Source: Deltaproteobacteria bacterium | GTDB lineage: Bacteria > Myxococcota_A > UBA796 > CAJQPC01 | Direction: 5' to 3' | Assembly (NCBI GenBank): GCA_016717595.1 | Contig: JADKFE010000002.1 | Span: forward strand, 62,001-126,000 | Length of the DNA stretch: 64,000 bases | Part shown: piece by piece, positions 43,304 to 52,388 of the stretch | Layout: the number at the start of each line of letters is the position of its first letter | Position numbering within the stretch: the stretch's first letter is position 1 | Notes under the pieces: generated by a model | Database searches by the model: none | The model's input: only the letters and a program-made list of their open reading frames with translations | Told to the model about the DNA's origin: nothing | Position numbers and translations under genes: made by a program

Positions 43304-46300
43304 TCAGGGGCAGCCCGACTCCGCCGCGCCCGGGGTGCCCTTCTCGCCGTTGCCCGCGGCCGTCGTGGACTTGCACCAGTTGGTAGAGGTGTTGTTGTCC
43401 GTCGCGTTGTGTTTGGACGCCTTGAGGTGCATCGACTCGCCGGTGCCAAAGGGCCAAGTCCCGGTGAAGGTCATGGTGTCGATGGTGACCGTGTTGAACT
43501 TGAGGGTGAGGGTGTCGCCACCGCTGTTGCTGAAGTTGAGCGTGGAGTGGTACTCCCCGTCCATCACCAGGCCGCCGTTGCTCGCCGTGTTGGACTCATA
43601 GGCCAAGGTGGCGTAACCCTTCGCCGGGACGACGACGTTAAAGCTCGTGTCCACGGCCCGGTCCGTTGAGGTGGTGTCGGCGAAGGTCCAGCCGGCGCAG
43701 ATCGCGATGTCGGTGGTGGTGGTGTTGTACAGCTCAACCCACTCGCCGTTGGGGTCGGTGGCGATGCTGGGGTTCACCATCACCTCGCTCACGATGAGGT
43801 CCCCGGCGCTGATCAGGCCCTCGTCACAGGTGAGGTCACAGTCGTTGTCGAGGCCGTCACGCACCTCGGTGGCGCCTGAGTACACCGTGGCCTCGTCGTC
43901 GTCACAGTCCGTCCCGCCGTAGGCCTTGGCGTCGTCGCCGTCGAAGTCGCGGTCGTAGTCGCTCAGGCCGTCGCAGTCGGTGTCTGTGCCGTCGTACCAC
44001 ACCTCCGTCGCCGAGGTGTTCACGTCCGAGCGGGTGTCGTCACAGTCGTCGCCGCCGTGGCTGTCGGACTCCTCGCCGTCGCCGTCTTGGTCGTAGTCGC
44101 TGCCGCCGTCGCAGTTCTGATCGACGCCGTCATACCAGACCTCGGCGGCGCCGACGTTCACCGTAGACTTGGTGTCATCACAGTCGTTGCCGCCATAGGC
44201 CGTGGGGGTGTAACCGTCGCTGTCGCGGTCGTAGTCGTTCTTGCTGTCGCAGTTCTGATCGACGCCGTCGTACCAGATCTCCGTGGCGGCCGGGCTCACC
44301 GCCGAGCTGTTGTCGTTGCAGTCCGAGCCGCCGTACACCGAGCTGGTGTAGCTGTCGCCGTCCTTGTCGTAGTCGCTGCCGCCGGAGCAGTCCTGATCGA
44401 CACCATCGTACCAGGTCTCCGTGGCGCTGGTGTTGATGCTGGAGTTTGTGTCGTTGCAGTCCGTGCCGCCATACGTCGAGGAGGTGGCGCCGTCGCCGTC
44501 CTGGTCGTAGTCGCTGCCGCCGGAGCAGTCCTGATCAACGCCGTCGTACCAGCTCTCCGTGGCGCCGGGCTTGATGCTGGAGTTTGTGTCGTTGCAGTCC
44601 GTGCCGCCATAGGCCAAGGCCGTGAGGCCGTCGCCGTCCTGATCGTAGTCGCTGCCGCCGGAGCAGTTCTGATCCGTGCCGTCGTACCAGGTCTCCGTCG
44701 CGCCGGGGTTGATGCCCGCCGTGGTGTCGTTGCAGTCGTTGCCGCCGTGGCTGGAGGAGACGTAGGAGTCGCCGTCCTGGTCGTAGTCGCTGCCGCCGGA
44801 GCAGTCCTGGTCTGTGCCGTCGTACCAGACCTCGGTGGCGCCGGGCTTGATGGCGGCGCTGTTGTCGTTGCAGTCGGTGCCGCCGTAGGTGGACGAGAGG
44901 TAGGTGTCGCCGTCTTGATCGTAGTCGCTGCCGCCGGAGCAGTCTTGATCCGTGCCGTCGTACCAGATCTCCGTGGCCCCGGGCTTGATGGCGCTGTTGT
45001 TGTCGTTGCAGTCGCTGCCGCCGTAGCTCGACGAGATCACGCCGTCGCCGTCGCGGTCATAGTCGCTGCCGCCGGAGCAGTCTTGATCCGTGCCGTCGTA
45101 CCAGACCTCGGTGGCGCCGGGGTTGATCGTGGACTTCGTGTCGTCGCAGTCGTTCCCGCCGTAGGTGGAGGAGAGGTAGCTGTCAGCGTCTTGATCGTAG
45201 TCGTTCTTGCCGTCGCAGTTCTGATCGACGCCGTCGTACCAGGTCTCGGTGGCGCCGGGCTTCACGCTGGCGTCGGCGTCGTTGCAGTCGGTGCCGCCGT
45301 AGGACGACGAGTCGAGGCCATCGGCGTCTTTGTCGTAGTCGCTGCCGCCGTCACAGTCCTGATCGACGCCGTCGTACCAGATCTCCGTGGCGCCCACCTT
45401 GATCGTGCTGTCGGTGTCGTCGCAGTCGCTGCCGCCGTAGGCCAGGGCGGTCGCGCCGTCGCCGTCTTGGTCGTAGTCGCTCTTGCCGTCGCAGTTGGAG
45501 TCGACGCCGTCGTACCACGTCTCGCTGGCGGCGGTGTTCACCGCGCCGTCGGTGTCGTCACAGTCGCTGCCGCCGTAGGACGAGGACTTGAAGCCGTCGC
45601 CGTCTTGGTCGTAGTCGTCGGATCCGTCACAGTCGCCGTCGAGGCCGTCGTACCAGGTCTCGCTGGCGCCGGGGTTGGAGGCCGCGCGGGTGTCGTCACA
45701 GTCGTCGCCGCCGTAGCTGCTGCTCTCGTAGCCGTCTTTGTCGGCGTCGTAGTCGTTGGCGCCGTCACAGTTGGCGTCAACGCCGTCGTACCAGGCGTCG
45801 GCGGCGCCAGCGTTCACCGCGGCGTCGTAGTCGTCGCAGTCGTTGCCGCCGTAGGCGTCGCTCTCAAAGCCGTCGGCGTCGTAGTCGTAGTCGTTCTTTC
45901 CGTCACAGTCGGAATCGACGCCGTCGTACCAGGTCTCCGTCGCCAGGGGGTTCACCGCGCCGTCGAGGTCGTCGCAGTCTTGGCCACCGTAGGCGTCGGA
46001 GTCTACGCCGTCGCCGTCTTGGTCGTAGTCGCTCGTCTCGGTGCAGTCAGAATCGACGCCGTCGTACCAGATCTCCACCGCGTCGGGGTTGATGTCGGGG
46101 TTGGCGTCGTCGCAGTCGCCCTCAAAGTCGGAGAAGCCGTCGAGGTCGTCGTCCTCAAGATCGGTGTACTCGTCGATGGTGCCGTCACAGTCGTTGTCGG
46201 CGCCATCGGCCACCTCGACGGCGTCGGGGTAGGTGCTGTCGTCGCTGTCGTCGCAGTCCCCATCACACACGGTCACGCCGTCGCCGTCGTCGTCAAGGCA

Positions 46301-46993
46301 GGCGTCGATGTTGACGCTCACGAGGCAGGTGCTCGTCGCGCCGCGGTCGTCGGTGACCGAGAGGGTGATGTTGTGCAGGGCCTCGGCCGCGCCGCCCGCG
46401 GTGAGGGGCTGGGTGAAGGTGACGAGGCCCGCGCCGTCGGGGTTGCCCTCAAACAGGAGGCCGTCTACGTCGCTCTCGACGACCACACCCAGAAGGGCGT
46501 TGGTCATCTCGGCGTCGGAGACCTGGGCCTCGAAGGTGATGTTGTCGGTCTCGAAGAAGGTGAGGCCGTCTTCAGGGGAGATCCAGGCGCACAGCGGGAG
46601 CTCGTTGGGCTCGGCGGTGACGACGACGTTCGCCTGGGTGGCCTGGTTCGCGGTGTCGGTGACGGTGACGGTGACGGTGTGCTCAGCGTCGGAGAGCGTG
46701 AGGCTGAGGCCCGCGTTGCCCCCCTCACACTCGGTGAGGTCGTTGGGGCCGTTGAACAGGACGCCGTCGATGTCGCTCTCAACGGTGATCTGCAGGTCCG
46801 TGAGCTCGTCCTCATCGGCGAGCTGCAGACACAGCTCAATGGCCTCATCGGGGTTGAACACCGTGCCCGAGCTGGGCCGCACGATGGTGACCGAAGGCGC
46901 GTCGTCAACGACCTTGATCTGGGTGTCGTTGTCGCAGCCCGCGAGGGCCAGGGCGATGAGCAGGGGCGTGGTGAGACCGAAGGAAGGGCGCAT
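43304..46993 (-). CDS. Giant MopE-repeat lipoprotein with C-terminal lamin-tail domain
   Basis: This encodes 1229 residues with a lipoprotein signal (LLIALALAGC). Residues 30-250 are two Ig-like/cadherin-like sandwiches (PSVTIVRPSSGTVFNPDE, then LPLCAWISPEDGLTF). From about 235 to 1040 there are Asp/Cys repeats; 16 copies contain WYDG(V/T/L)DxxC followed by DYDxDxDG and YGGxDC, about 46 residues each. The final 170 residues are a lamin-tail domain (LIVSEVMVNPSIATDPNGEWVE, AICAGWTFAD, GYATLAY). It is probably a long metal-binding surface stalk that displays the terminal domain. It converges with the lyase gene, 13 bp apart. Confidence 0.9.
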   Translation of the reverse strand: MRPSFGLTTPLLIALALAGCDNDTQIKVVDDAPSVTIVRPSSGTVFNPDEAIELCLQLADEDELTDLQITVESDIDGVLFNGPNDLTECEGGNAGLSLTLSDAEHTVTVTVTDTANQATQANVVVTAEPNELPLCAWISPEDGLTFFETDNITFEAQVSDAEMTNALLGVVVESDVDGLLFEGNPDGAGLVTFTQPLTAGGAAEALHNITLSVTDDRGATSTCLVSVNIDACLDDDGDGVTVCDGDCDDSDDSTYPDAVEVADGADNDCDGTIDEYTDLEDDDLDGFSDFEGDCDDANPDINPDAVEIWYDGVDSDCTETSDYDQDGDGVDSDAYGGQDCDDLDGAVNPLATETWYDGVDSDCDGKNDYDYDADGFESDAYGGNDCDDYDAAVNAGAADAWYDGVDANCDGANDYDADKDGYESSSYGGDDCDDTRAASNPGASETWYDGLDGDCDGSDDYDQDGDGFKSSSYGGSDCDDTDGAVNTAASETWYDGVDSNCDGKSDYDQDGDGATALAYGGSDCDDTDSTIKVGATEIWYDGVDQDCDGGSDYDKDADGLDSSSYGGTDCNDADASVKPGATETWYDGVDQNCDGKNDYDQDADSYLSSTYGGNDCDDTKSTINPGATEVWYDGTDQDCSGGSDYDRDGDGVISSSYGGSDCNDNNSAIKPGATEIWYDGTDQDCSGGSDYDQDGDTYLSSTYGGTDCNDNSAAIKPGATEVWYDGTDQDCSGGSDYDQDGDSYVSSSHGGNDCNDTTAGINPGATETWYDGTDQNCSGGSDYDQDGDGLTALAYGGTDCNDTNSSIKPGATESWYDGVDQDCSGGSDYDQDGDGATSSTYGGTDCNDTNSSINTSATETWYDGVDQDCSGGSDYDKDGDSYTSSVYGGSDCNDNSSAVSPAATEIWYDGVDQNCDSKNDYDRDSDGYTPTAYGGNDCDDTKSTVNVGAAEVWYDGVDQNCDGGSDYDQDGDGEESDSHGGDDCDDTRSDVNTSATEVWYDGTDTDCDGLSDYDRDFDGDDAKAYGGTDCDDDEATVYSGATEVRDGLDNDCDLTCDEGLISAGDLIVSEVMVNPSIATDPNGEWVELYNTTTTDIAICAGWTFADTTSTDRAVDTSFNVVVPAKGYATLAYESNTASNGGLVMDGEYHSTLNFSNSGGDTLTLKFNTVTIDTMTFTGTWPFGTGESMHLKASKHNATDNNTSTNWCKSTTAAGNGEKGTPGAAESGCP
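43900..46300. repeat. Coding tandem repeats of about 138 bp in the MopE protein
   Basis: Sixteen units of about 138 bp encode the WYDG-type repeats on the minus strand. The middle units (44300-45200) are the most alike, with CTGCCGCCGGAGCAGT recurring, which suggests recent expansion or gene-internal conversion. The reverse strand is open for 1005 codons, an effect of the repeat composition. Confidence 0.85.
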
Positions 46994-47106
46994 GGGGACT
47001 CCTCAGAGACGCCCGAGATAACCCGGCGCGGGCGGGGTCTGCGCGACGAGTTCGTGACGCGAGCCGGCCTTTGACCGGGGGCGCCGTCGCTGGGCGGATC
47101 CTGGGC

Positions 47107-48114
47107 TCAGCGGGAGAGGATCTTCACGATCTCAGACGTTTGGGCCTGGGCTGAGGCGGCGAGGGAGCGCTGGCCCCGGGCGCGCAGGAGGTTGTGATCG
47201 CCCCGGGTGGGGGCCACGGCGGGGTTCCAGCCGAAATAACGCTCGTTCAGGGCGTCGGCGCAGAACCGGGCGGACAGCTCCAGGCAGATGCGGGTGATGC
47301 CCAAGGGCAGGCGCTCCCGCTCCTCGGCGGTGAGGGGCCGGGCCTGGAGGTAGGCCGTGGCGCTCGCGGCGAAGAGGCCGAGGTCAAAGGTGGCGTCGGT
47401 GACGTCCTCAGCGGCGGGGTTACACCACGAGCGCCAGGCGTCCCCCAGCTCAACCTCCAAGGGCAGCTCACCCATCGTGTCGAGGTCGAGCAGGCAGAGG
47501 CCCTCTCCGGCGGCGCTAAAGCGCAGGTTGCTGATCTTGAGATCCCCGTGGGACACCCGCGCCGGGCTGTCTAGGGGCCCCGACCACGCCGACCACGCGC
47601 TGAGGATGGACTGAGCGAGGGGCTCGACCTGGGCGAAGAGGCGGTGATCACGGTGATCGTGGAGGGCCTGCTCCAAGACCTGCATGTGGTGGGGCGTCCA
47701 GTGGGCGAGGGGGCGGCGGGAGCGGAAGCTGTGGTGCAGGTCGGCGGTGGCCTCATGCCAGCGGGCGACCAGGGCCCCGGCGGCGGCGGCCAGGGCGGGA
47801 TCGTGCAGCTTGTGGACGGTGAGCCCCTCGACGTAGGTGAGCGCACGCCACGCCGCGCCCTCGTCGTCTTGATGCCACAGCGCCCCGTCGTCGGTGGGGA
47901 TCAGCCGCGGCGTGACGAGGCCCTTCGCGGCGACGTGGGCGGTGACGGCCTCGATGTCGTGGTGGACCTCAGGAGAGAAGATCGTGTTGAGCCGCTGGAT
48001 GACCGCCCGGGGCGGGTCGCCGATCAAGAAGGTCTCGTTGATGAGCCCGCCCTCCAGGGGCCGCTGGGGCTGATCATGCAGGGTCTTCCAGGGGAACGTC
48101 GGCGCCGTGCGCAT
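47107..48114 (-). CDS. Phosphotransferase-family sugar kinase (N-acetylhexosamine 1-kinase-like)
   Basis: This encodes 335 residues from ATG 48114, with GGAGAG upstream; the frame is open for 30 more codons. It has the aminoglycoside phosphotransferase/NahK kinase fold. The glycine-rich N-terminal loop is GGLINETFLI, followed by VIQRLNTIFSPEVHHDIEAV (NahK-type proteins have ILQRINxxVFxxPxxxMxNI). The catalytic loop is SHGDLKISNLRF and the metal-binding segment LLDLDTMG. By family it phosphorylates an amino sugar or sugar at C1 with ATP, in the cytoplasm. It is divergent from pal. Confidence 0.8.
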   Translation of the reverse strand: MRTAPTFPWKTLHDQPQRPLEGGLINETFLIGDPPRAVIQRLNTIFSPEVHHDIEAVTAHVAAKGLVTPRLIPTDDGALWHQDDEGAAWRALTYVEGLTVHKLHDPALAAAAGALVARWHEATADLHHSFRSRRPLAHWTPHHMQVLEQALHDHRDHRLFAQVEPLAQSILSAWSAWSGPLDSPARVSHGDLKISNLRFSAAGEGLCLLDLDTMGELPLEVELGDAWRSWCNPAAEDVTDATFDLGLFAASATAYLQARPLTAEERERLPLGITRICLELSARFCADALNERYFGWNPAVAPTRGDHNLLRARGQRSLAASAQAQTSEIVKILSR

Positions 48115-48152
48115 CGGGGCTCTCTCCAGTTGTCGTCTTTGGTCATCGGCGC

Positions 48153-48181
48153 TTGACACGTTCTTCACACATTCGATAGAA
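48153..48181 (+). promoter_or_regulatory. Sigma-70-like promoter upstream of pal
   Basis: TTGACA (48153-48158) is a perfect -35 hexamer. A -10-like GATAGA (48175-48180, spacer 16) or ATAGAA (48176-48181, spacer 17) follows. The pal ATG lies 60 bp downstream with AAGGAG eight bases before it. It is one of the few AT-richer spots in the window. Confidence 0.5.
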
Positions 48182-48240
48182 CGGGGCTTACCTTCTCCGA
48201 CCAACGTGCCATCCGTGGCAGACTATCCAAGGAGCCCGTC

Positions 48241-48777
48241 ATGCGCAGCGCACTTCTCCCCCTCGTCGTCATGTCCTTCGTCGCCTTCTCCGCCGTCGGC
48301 TGCAAAAAGAAGGGCGAGGTCACCGAGCCCGTCGTGAGCGATCCGATGCCGATGCCCGTTGAGGAGCCCGCGAAGGAGGTCCCGCAGCACGTCCAGGCGA
48401 TGAAAGAGAACTTCGAGCGCGTCTTCTTCGACTTCGACTCCTCCGATCTCGTCGACAGCAGCAAGGCCGCGCTCACGGACAACGTGAAGATCATGCAGGC
48501 CCACAACGACGTGAAGCTGCAGATTCAGGGCCACGCCGATGAGCGCGGCACCACGGACTACAACCTGGCCTTGGGCCAGCGCCGGGCCGACGCCATCAAG
48601 AACCACATGATCAACCAAGGCGTGGCCCCCTCTCGCCTCGCTGTGGTCTCTTACGGCGAAGAGAAGCCCCTCGACCCGGGCAGCAACGAGCGCGCCTGGG
48701 CCCAGAACCGCCGGGCCGAGTTCATCATCACCTGGGGCGACGCCGCCACCGTCGGCAGCAGCACCGACAACAAGTGA
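48241..48777 (+). CDS. pal: Peptidoglycan-associated lipoprotein Pal (OmpA C-terminal family)
   Basis: This encodes 178 residues from ATG 48241 with AAGGAG eight bases upstream. A lipoprotein signal (MSFVAFSAVGCKKK) and a Pro/Glu-rich tether (residues 25-50) lead to an OmpA-like domain. That domain carries VFFDFDSSDL and IQGHADERGTTDYNLALGQRRADAIKNHM, then VSYGEEKP and AQNRRAEF, where the Asp and Arg that bind diaminopimelate are kept. It anchors the outer membrane to peptidoglycan. The usual tolB neighbour is absent; instead a TatD gene follows after 6 bp. A sigma-70-like promoter is visible upstream. Confidence 0.92.
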   Translation: MRSALLPLVVMSFVAFSAVGCKKKGEVTEPVVSDPMPMPVEEPAKEVPQHVQAMKENFERVFFDFDSSDLVDSSKAALTDNVKIMQAHNDVKLQIQGHADERGTTDYNLALGQRRADAIKNHMINQGVAPSRLAVVSYGEEKPLDPGSNERAWAQNRRAEFIITWGDAATVGSSTDNK

Positions 48778-48783
48778 CCCGGC

Positions 48784-49581
48784 GTGCCGTCTGAGCTAGG
48801 GTCGCCGGGCTGGGTAGACACCCACTGCCACCTCGACGATCCCGCCTACGACGATGACCGAGACGCGGTGGTCCTTCGCGCCGAGCGCGCGGGGGTCCAC
48901 CGCGTCGTCGTTCCGGGGGTGAGTCCCGCCTCGTGGGACCGCGCCCGGCGCTGCCGCGACCGTCACCCACGCCTCATCCGCCTCGCCTTCGGCCTGCACC
49001 CCTGGGCGCTGCGGGGTTTAGACGCCGCCGCCCGCGCCCAAGCCCTCGACGCCTTGCCCCAGGCCCTTGAGGATGGCGCCATCGCGGTCGGCGAGTGTGG
49101 CCTCGACGGGAACCTCGCCCGAGAGGGCGGGCCGAGCCTCGATGAGCAGTCCGTGATCTTGAGCGCCCAGCTCGATCTCGCCCAGGCCCGGGGCCTCCCT
49201 GTGATCCTGCACGCCGTGCGGGCCCACGGCGCCTTGCTCTCGCTGCTCAAGGCCCGGGGCGGCCCTGTCCCCGGCGTGCTGCACAGCTACTCCGGCCCCG
49301 CGGAGCTCGTGCCCGACTTTGTGCGCCTGGGGCTCTACCTCTCCTTCGGCGGGCAGGTGACCAACCCCAAAGCGGTGAAGGTTCACAAGGCCGTGGGCGT
49401 GACCCCCGCGGCGCGGCTGCTCGTGGAGAGCGACGGCCCGGATCAGCCGCCTTTCCCGCGGATCACCCAGCGCAGTGAGCCCGCCGACGTGGCCCGGCTC
49501 GCCGGGGTGATGGCAGAGCTTCGCGGCGGCGCCTGGGACGACCCGGCCGCGGCGCTCTTTGGCTCAGCCCTGATCGCCTGA
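48784..49581 (+). CDS. TatD-family metal-dependent hydrolase (deoxyribonuclease-like)
   Basis: This encodes 265 residues from GTG 48784, six bases after the pal stop. It is a TIM-barrel TatD protein: VDTHCHLDD with the first metal His pair, AVGECGLDGN with the bridging Glu, VILHAVRAH and GVLHSYSG for the further His ligands, and a terminal ESDGPDQPP replacing the usual ETDxPxL. TatD proteins are 3'-5' nucleases involved in DNA repair and quality control. Its 3' end overlaps the convergent gene by 18 bp. Confidence 0.85.
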   Translation: MPSELGSPGWVDTHCHLDDPAYDDDRDAVVLRAERAGVHRVVVPGVSPASWDRARRCRDRHPRLIRLAFGLHPWALRGLDAAARAQALDALPQALEDGAIAVGECGLDGNLAREGGPSLDEQSVILSAQLDLAQARGLPVILHAVRAHGALLSLLKARGGPVPGVLHSYSGPAELVPDFVRLGLYLSFGGQVTNPKAVKVHKAVGVTPAARLLVESDGPDQPPFPRITQRSEPADVARLAGVMAELRGGAWDDPAAALFGSALIA

Positions 49582-50559
49582 GGCCTCAGCGGCGCTCACC
49601 AAGGCCCCAAACCAGGCCTCAAAGCCGTCGGTCTGCACGAAGGCCAAGGCCCGGCGCACCATGAGCTCTTCAGCCTGGGGCCGCCAGCCCTCCTCAAGGC
49701 CCGAGCCCTCCAAGAAGTCTCGGGCGCTCTTGTCGCCGCCTTGGGTGAGCGCGGCGTCGATGGCCCCGCGGAGCTGCCCGGCGAAGGCCTCGCTGCGGGT
49801 GAGCGCGCGTAAGAGCGCCTCGATGTCGGTGACGAGGCCCTCGGGGTCGAGCTTGTCGAGCTCATGGGCCCAGGCGCTCAAGGGGAAGTGCATCGCCACG
49901 TCGAAGCCGTCCGCGCGCCAGGCGGCGATGTCTTGGGCGTGCTCCGGGGCGCAGAAGTGGCGCACGGCGATCTCGACGCTGCGGGCGATGGCGTCGTCCA
50001 CCACCTCCTTCACCCGGCCCTCCATCTGGCGCTCGACCTCTCCGCCGACCACCTTCGCCGCCACCCCCGCCGCCGCGGCGAGCTGGCCCAGGCGCCCCCG
50101 CGAGAGCGGGCTCGCCGCGAAGGCGTCCATGGCGCCTTTGGGCACCTGCACCTTCTTGGCGTAGTCGTTCAGCGTCGTCTGGAGCATGTCGCGCATGAGG
50201 TTTCGGATGGCGCGGTGATCGACGATGGCGCGAACCAGCAGCGGATCGGGGCTGTACGGGCGTCGGAGCAGGTCTTTCACCGCCCGGCTCACCTCGGGGG
50301 AGACCCGCTGGGCCAAGGTGCCTTGTTGAGAGACGGCGAGCTGGCGGCTGGCCTGGAGCTGGTCGAGGATCCACCTGCGGGTGCGGTCGTCCTCGACGCT
50401 GGCGCGCATGCCGGAGAGGATGGCGTCGGCCAGCCAGCGGGAGTCCACGAGCTCCTTCGCCGGGCGAGAGAGCAGGTCGTCGAGGATCAGGCTCACCAGC
50501 GCGCGAAGGTGGCTGTCGTCCTCGCGGAGCAGGCGGAGCAGCGATGGGGCGAGGGGCAT
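49564..50559 (-). CDS. Hypothetical helical protein
   Basis: This encodes 331 residues from ATG 50559; the frame is open for 29 more codons that overlap the divergent gene, so the shorter start is preferred. It is helical throughout (SLLRLLREDDSHLRALVSLILDDLL, then LRALTRSEAFAGQLRGAID) with no signal peptide. A weakly hydrophobic segment (QLAAAAGVAAKVVGG) near residue 185 may contact membrane. A repeating HxxAIRNLMRDML-type helical pattern recalls lipid- or protein-binding bundles. I recognise no family. It is divergent from the one-TM protein at 50626. Confidence 0.7.
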   Translation of the reverse strand: MPLAPSLLRLLREDDSHLRALVSLILDDLLSRPAKELVDSRWLADAILSGMRASVEDDRTRRWILDQLQASRQLAVSQQGTLAQRVSPEVSRAVKDLLRRPYSPDPLLVRAIVDHRAIRNLMRDMLQTTLNDYAKKVQVPKGAMDAFAASPLSRGRLGQLAAAAGVAAKVVGGEVERQMEGRVKEVVDDAIARSVEIAVRHFCAPEHAQDIAAWRADGFDVAMHFPLSAWAHELDKLDPEGLVTDIEALLRALTRSEAFAGQLRGAIDAALTQGGDKSARDFLEGSGLEEGWRPQAEELMVRRALAFVQTDGFEAWFGALVSAAEASGDQG

Positions 50560-50625
50560 AGGTGCGACCAAGAGCGACGCGCCGTCGCGGGTTAGAGGGC
50601 TCCCCCTAACCTGGACACCGCGCGT

Positions 50626-50937
50626 ATGTTCGACCACCTCCAGCATGAGCCCGTGAATCGCCCCAAGGTGAACCTCGCCGCCTTGGTCACCGCGACGGCC
50701 GCCACGGCGGCGCTCATCGGCATGCTGGTCTGGGGCGTGCTGTGGGTGCTCTCGATGTTGGGCCTGGGCAACAAGGTGGACCCCGTCGAGGTGAGCTACG
50801 AGCCCTTGGACGACGGCCGCCGCCTGGAGGAGCTGCTCCCCGACGGCGAGGTGCGGCCCTTACGCCCGCTGGTGCCGAACGACGAGGCGCCGCCGCCGCC
50901 CTCAGAAGGTGCCGGAGAACCCGACGTGGCTCCCTGA
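50626..50937 (+). CDS. Small single-pass membrane protein of unknown function
   Basis: This encodes 103 residues. Residues 18-45 form one membrane helix (LAALVTATAATAALIGMLVW and on), preceded by a short basic N-terminus and followed by an acidic region with an ELLPDGEVRPLRPL stretch, then a Pro/Glu tail. The N-in orientation is favoured by the positive-inside rule. Its end overlaps the convergent PAP2 gene by 36 bp. No family is recognised. Confidence 0.65.
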   Translation: MFDHLQHEPVNRPKVNLAALVTATAATAALIGMLVWGVLWVLSMLGLGNKVDPVEVSYEPLDDGRRLEELLPDGEVRPLRPLVPNDEAPPPPSEGAGEPDVAP

Positions 50938-51696
50938 AGCGCTGAGCTGCACGGCCTTACGCTGGTGCAGGGTGGGCACGACGAGGCCCACGCTGGCGCC
51001 GATGAGCGCCCCGGCCAGCACGTCCGAGGGGTGATGGCGCCCGGCGGCGACCCGCAGGCTCGACACGCTGACGGTGAGCGCCCCGGCGGCGCCATAGGCG
51101 GCGGCGCGCTTGGCGGGGGTGGCGCCGGAGAGGTCAAACATCCGCGCGGCGCAGAAGGCCAAGGCCGCGGTGTTGGAGGCGTGGCCCGAGGGGAAGCTGC
51201 GCTCGGAGTCGGCCTCGGCGCGTTTCTCTTCCCACTCGGCGCGGGTCTCGGCGTCCAGCGTGTCGGGATCTAAGGCGGTGAACGGGCGAGGGCGATCTTG
51301 GGCGGACTTCACCACGTCGGTGATCAGGCCGTTGATCGCGAAGGCCTCCAGGTAGATGCCCGTGCGCACCCAGGGGCTCTCGCCGTCGTGAACGCCGTCG
51401 GCCACCGAGGCGGCGAGGCCGAGGCCGATCGTGCCGTAGAGGAGCACGTCGGAGGCGTGGTGGGCCGTCTGGTTGAAGCGCGGCTCAACCCACGCGTCCA
51501 GAAACGGCGGGTTTGAGACGAGGCCCAAGGGCACGGCGTCGTCGTTGACGACGTAGTTCATCAGCCCGAAGGTGGCGCCCGCGGCGACGGTGATCGGCAC
51601 GCTCACGGCGGGGTCGTAGTGGAACGTTTGGGGCTCGGCGGCCTGGGCGGTGGCGGCGGAGAACGAGAGGGCGATCGACAGGAGGAGGGTGCGCAT
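50902..51696 (-). CDS. PAP2-family phosphatase, exported
   Basis: This encodes 264 residues with a signal peptide (residues 1-19, ATAQA-A). The three motifs of type 2 phosphatidic acid phosphatases are present: KSAQDRPRPF (KxxxxxxRP), PSGHASNTAA (PSGH), and SLRVAAGRHHPSDVLAG (SRxxxxxHxxxD, with the catalytic His and Asp). It would dephosphorylate a lipid phosphate or isoprenoid pyrophosphate on the periplasmic side; recycling of undecaprenyl pyrophosphate is one possibility. There are few clear transmembrane helices, so it may be a soluble or peripheral class member. Confidence 0.85.
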   Translation of the reverse strand: MRTLLLSIALSFSAATAQAAEPQTFHYDPAVSVPITVAAGATFGLMNYVVNDDAVPLGLVSNPPFLDAWVEPRFNQTAHHASDVLLYGTIGLGLAASVADGVHDGESPWVRTGIYLEAFAINGLITDVVKSAQDRPRPFTALDPDTLDAETRAEWEEKRAEADSERSFPSGHASNTAALAFCAARMFDLSGATPAKRAAAYGAAGALTVSVSSLRVAAGRHHPSDVLAGALIGASVGLVVPTLHQRKAVQLSASGSHVGFSGTF

Positions 51697-51998
51697 CCGT
51701 GGATCCTAGCACAGGCCAGCGGCTCCGAAGGATCAAAAGATCGCCTCCGCGGACCAAGATTGACCGCAGCCTCAAGGTCGCTCTTGACGAGCGGTGCGGG
51801 CGATGTCACGTTGTCGTCACCTCGCCACCCGCGGGGGATCTTCTCAGCATTTGCCCTGGAGTCGCCCCCTGAGCGGCTCCCCACCTCGGCCAGAGCTGCC
51901 GGCTCTGCGCGGACACGCCCCACTTCGCGGCGTGGCCCCCGAGGCGATGGACAGCGCTGCCCAACCGGCCTGCTCGTCTCAATCGGAAACTCACGCCC
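51697..51998. other. 302-bp intergenic region
   Basis: This region separates the divergent PAP2 gene and the small secreted protein gene. No gene or known RNA was seen. A TTGACG near 51783 could be a -35 element but has no convincing -10 partner. A small palindrome GATCAAAAGATC lies near 51730. Confidence 0.4.
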
Positions 51999-52376
51999 AT
52001 GCGCGCCTTCATCTTGTCTCTCGTCGCCGTCTTCTCGCTCAGCGCCTTCGCCGCCGAGCTCCTCGCCTGCCCCGTTGAGGGCTGCGGCATCGACGCCTCC
52101 CTGCACGCCGTCACCACCACCCCCGCCGATGTTGAGGTGGAGGCTTGGTCTTGGCTGGCCCACGACCTCGCCTTGGCCCGCTTGGCCTTGGCCGAGGGTG
52201 ACAACACCACCGCCCGCGAGCTCGCCCAGGGCGCTCACATCGCGCTTCGCACCCACGCGGGCAGCGTGCGCGCCGAGCGTGGCCTGGCCTTCGTGACCGG
52301 CCTGCACCTCGCCTTGGCTGAGGTCATCGTGCGCGCGGGCGGCTCGGCGCCCCCGGCCTTGGCCTTGGCGAGCTGA
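51999..52376 (+). CDS. Small secreted protein of unknown function
   Basis: This encodes 125 residues with a signal peptide (residues 1-19, SLSAFAAE) followed at once by two Cys in ACPVEGCGI, which may form a disulphide. The rest is a helical hairpin-like region (HDLALARLALAEGDNTTARELAQGA and on) like a single TPR pair. It lies 12 bp upstream of the CDP-alcohol transferase gene and is likely co-transcribed. The family is not recognised. Confidence 0.7.
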   Translation: MRAFILSLVAVFSLSAFAAELLACPVEGCGIDASLHAVTTTPADVEVEAWSWLAHDLALARLALAEGDNTTARELAQGAHIALRTHAGSVRAERGLAFVTGLHLALAEVIVRAGGSAPPALALAS

Positions 52377-52388
52377 CGGAGCCATCCA

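Noticed and set aside
44057..47074. Plus-strand open frame of 1005 codons opposite the large MopE gene
   Set aside because: It is Val/Ala/Gly low-complexity sequence produced by the reverse reading of GAC/GAT-rich repeats. The minus strand has a lipoprotein signal, repeats and a lamin-tail domain.
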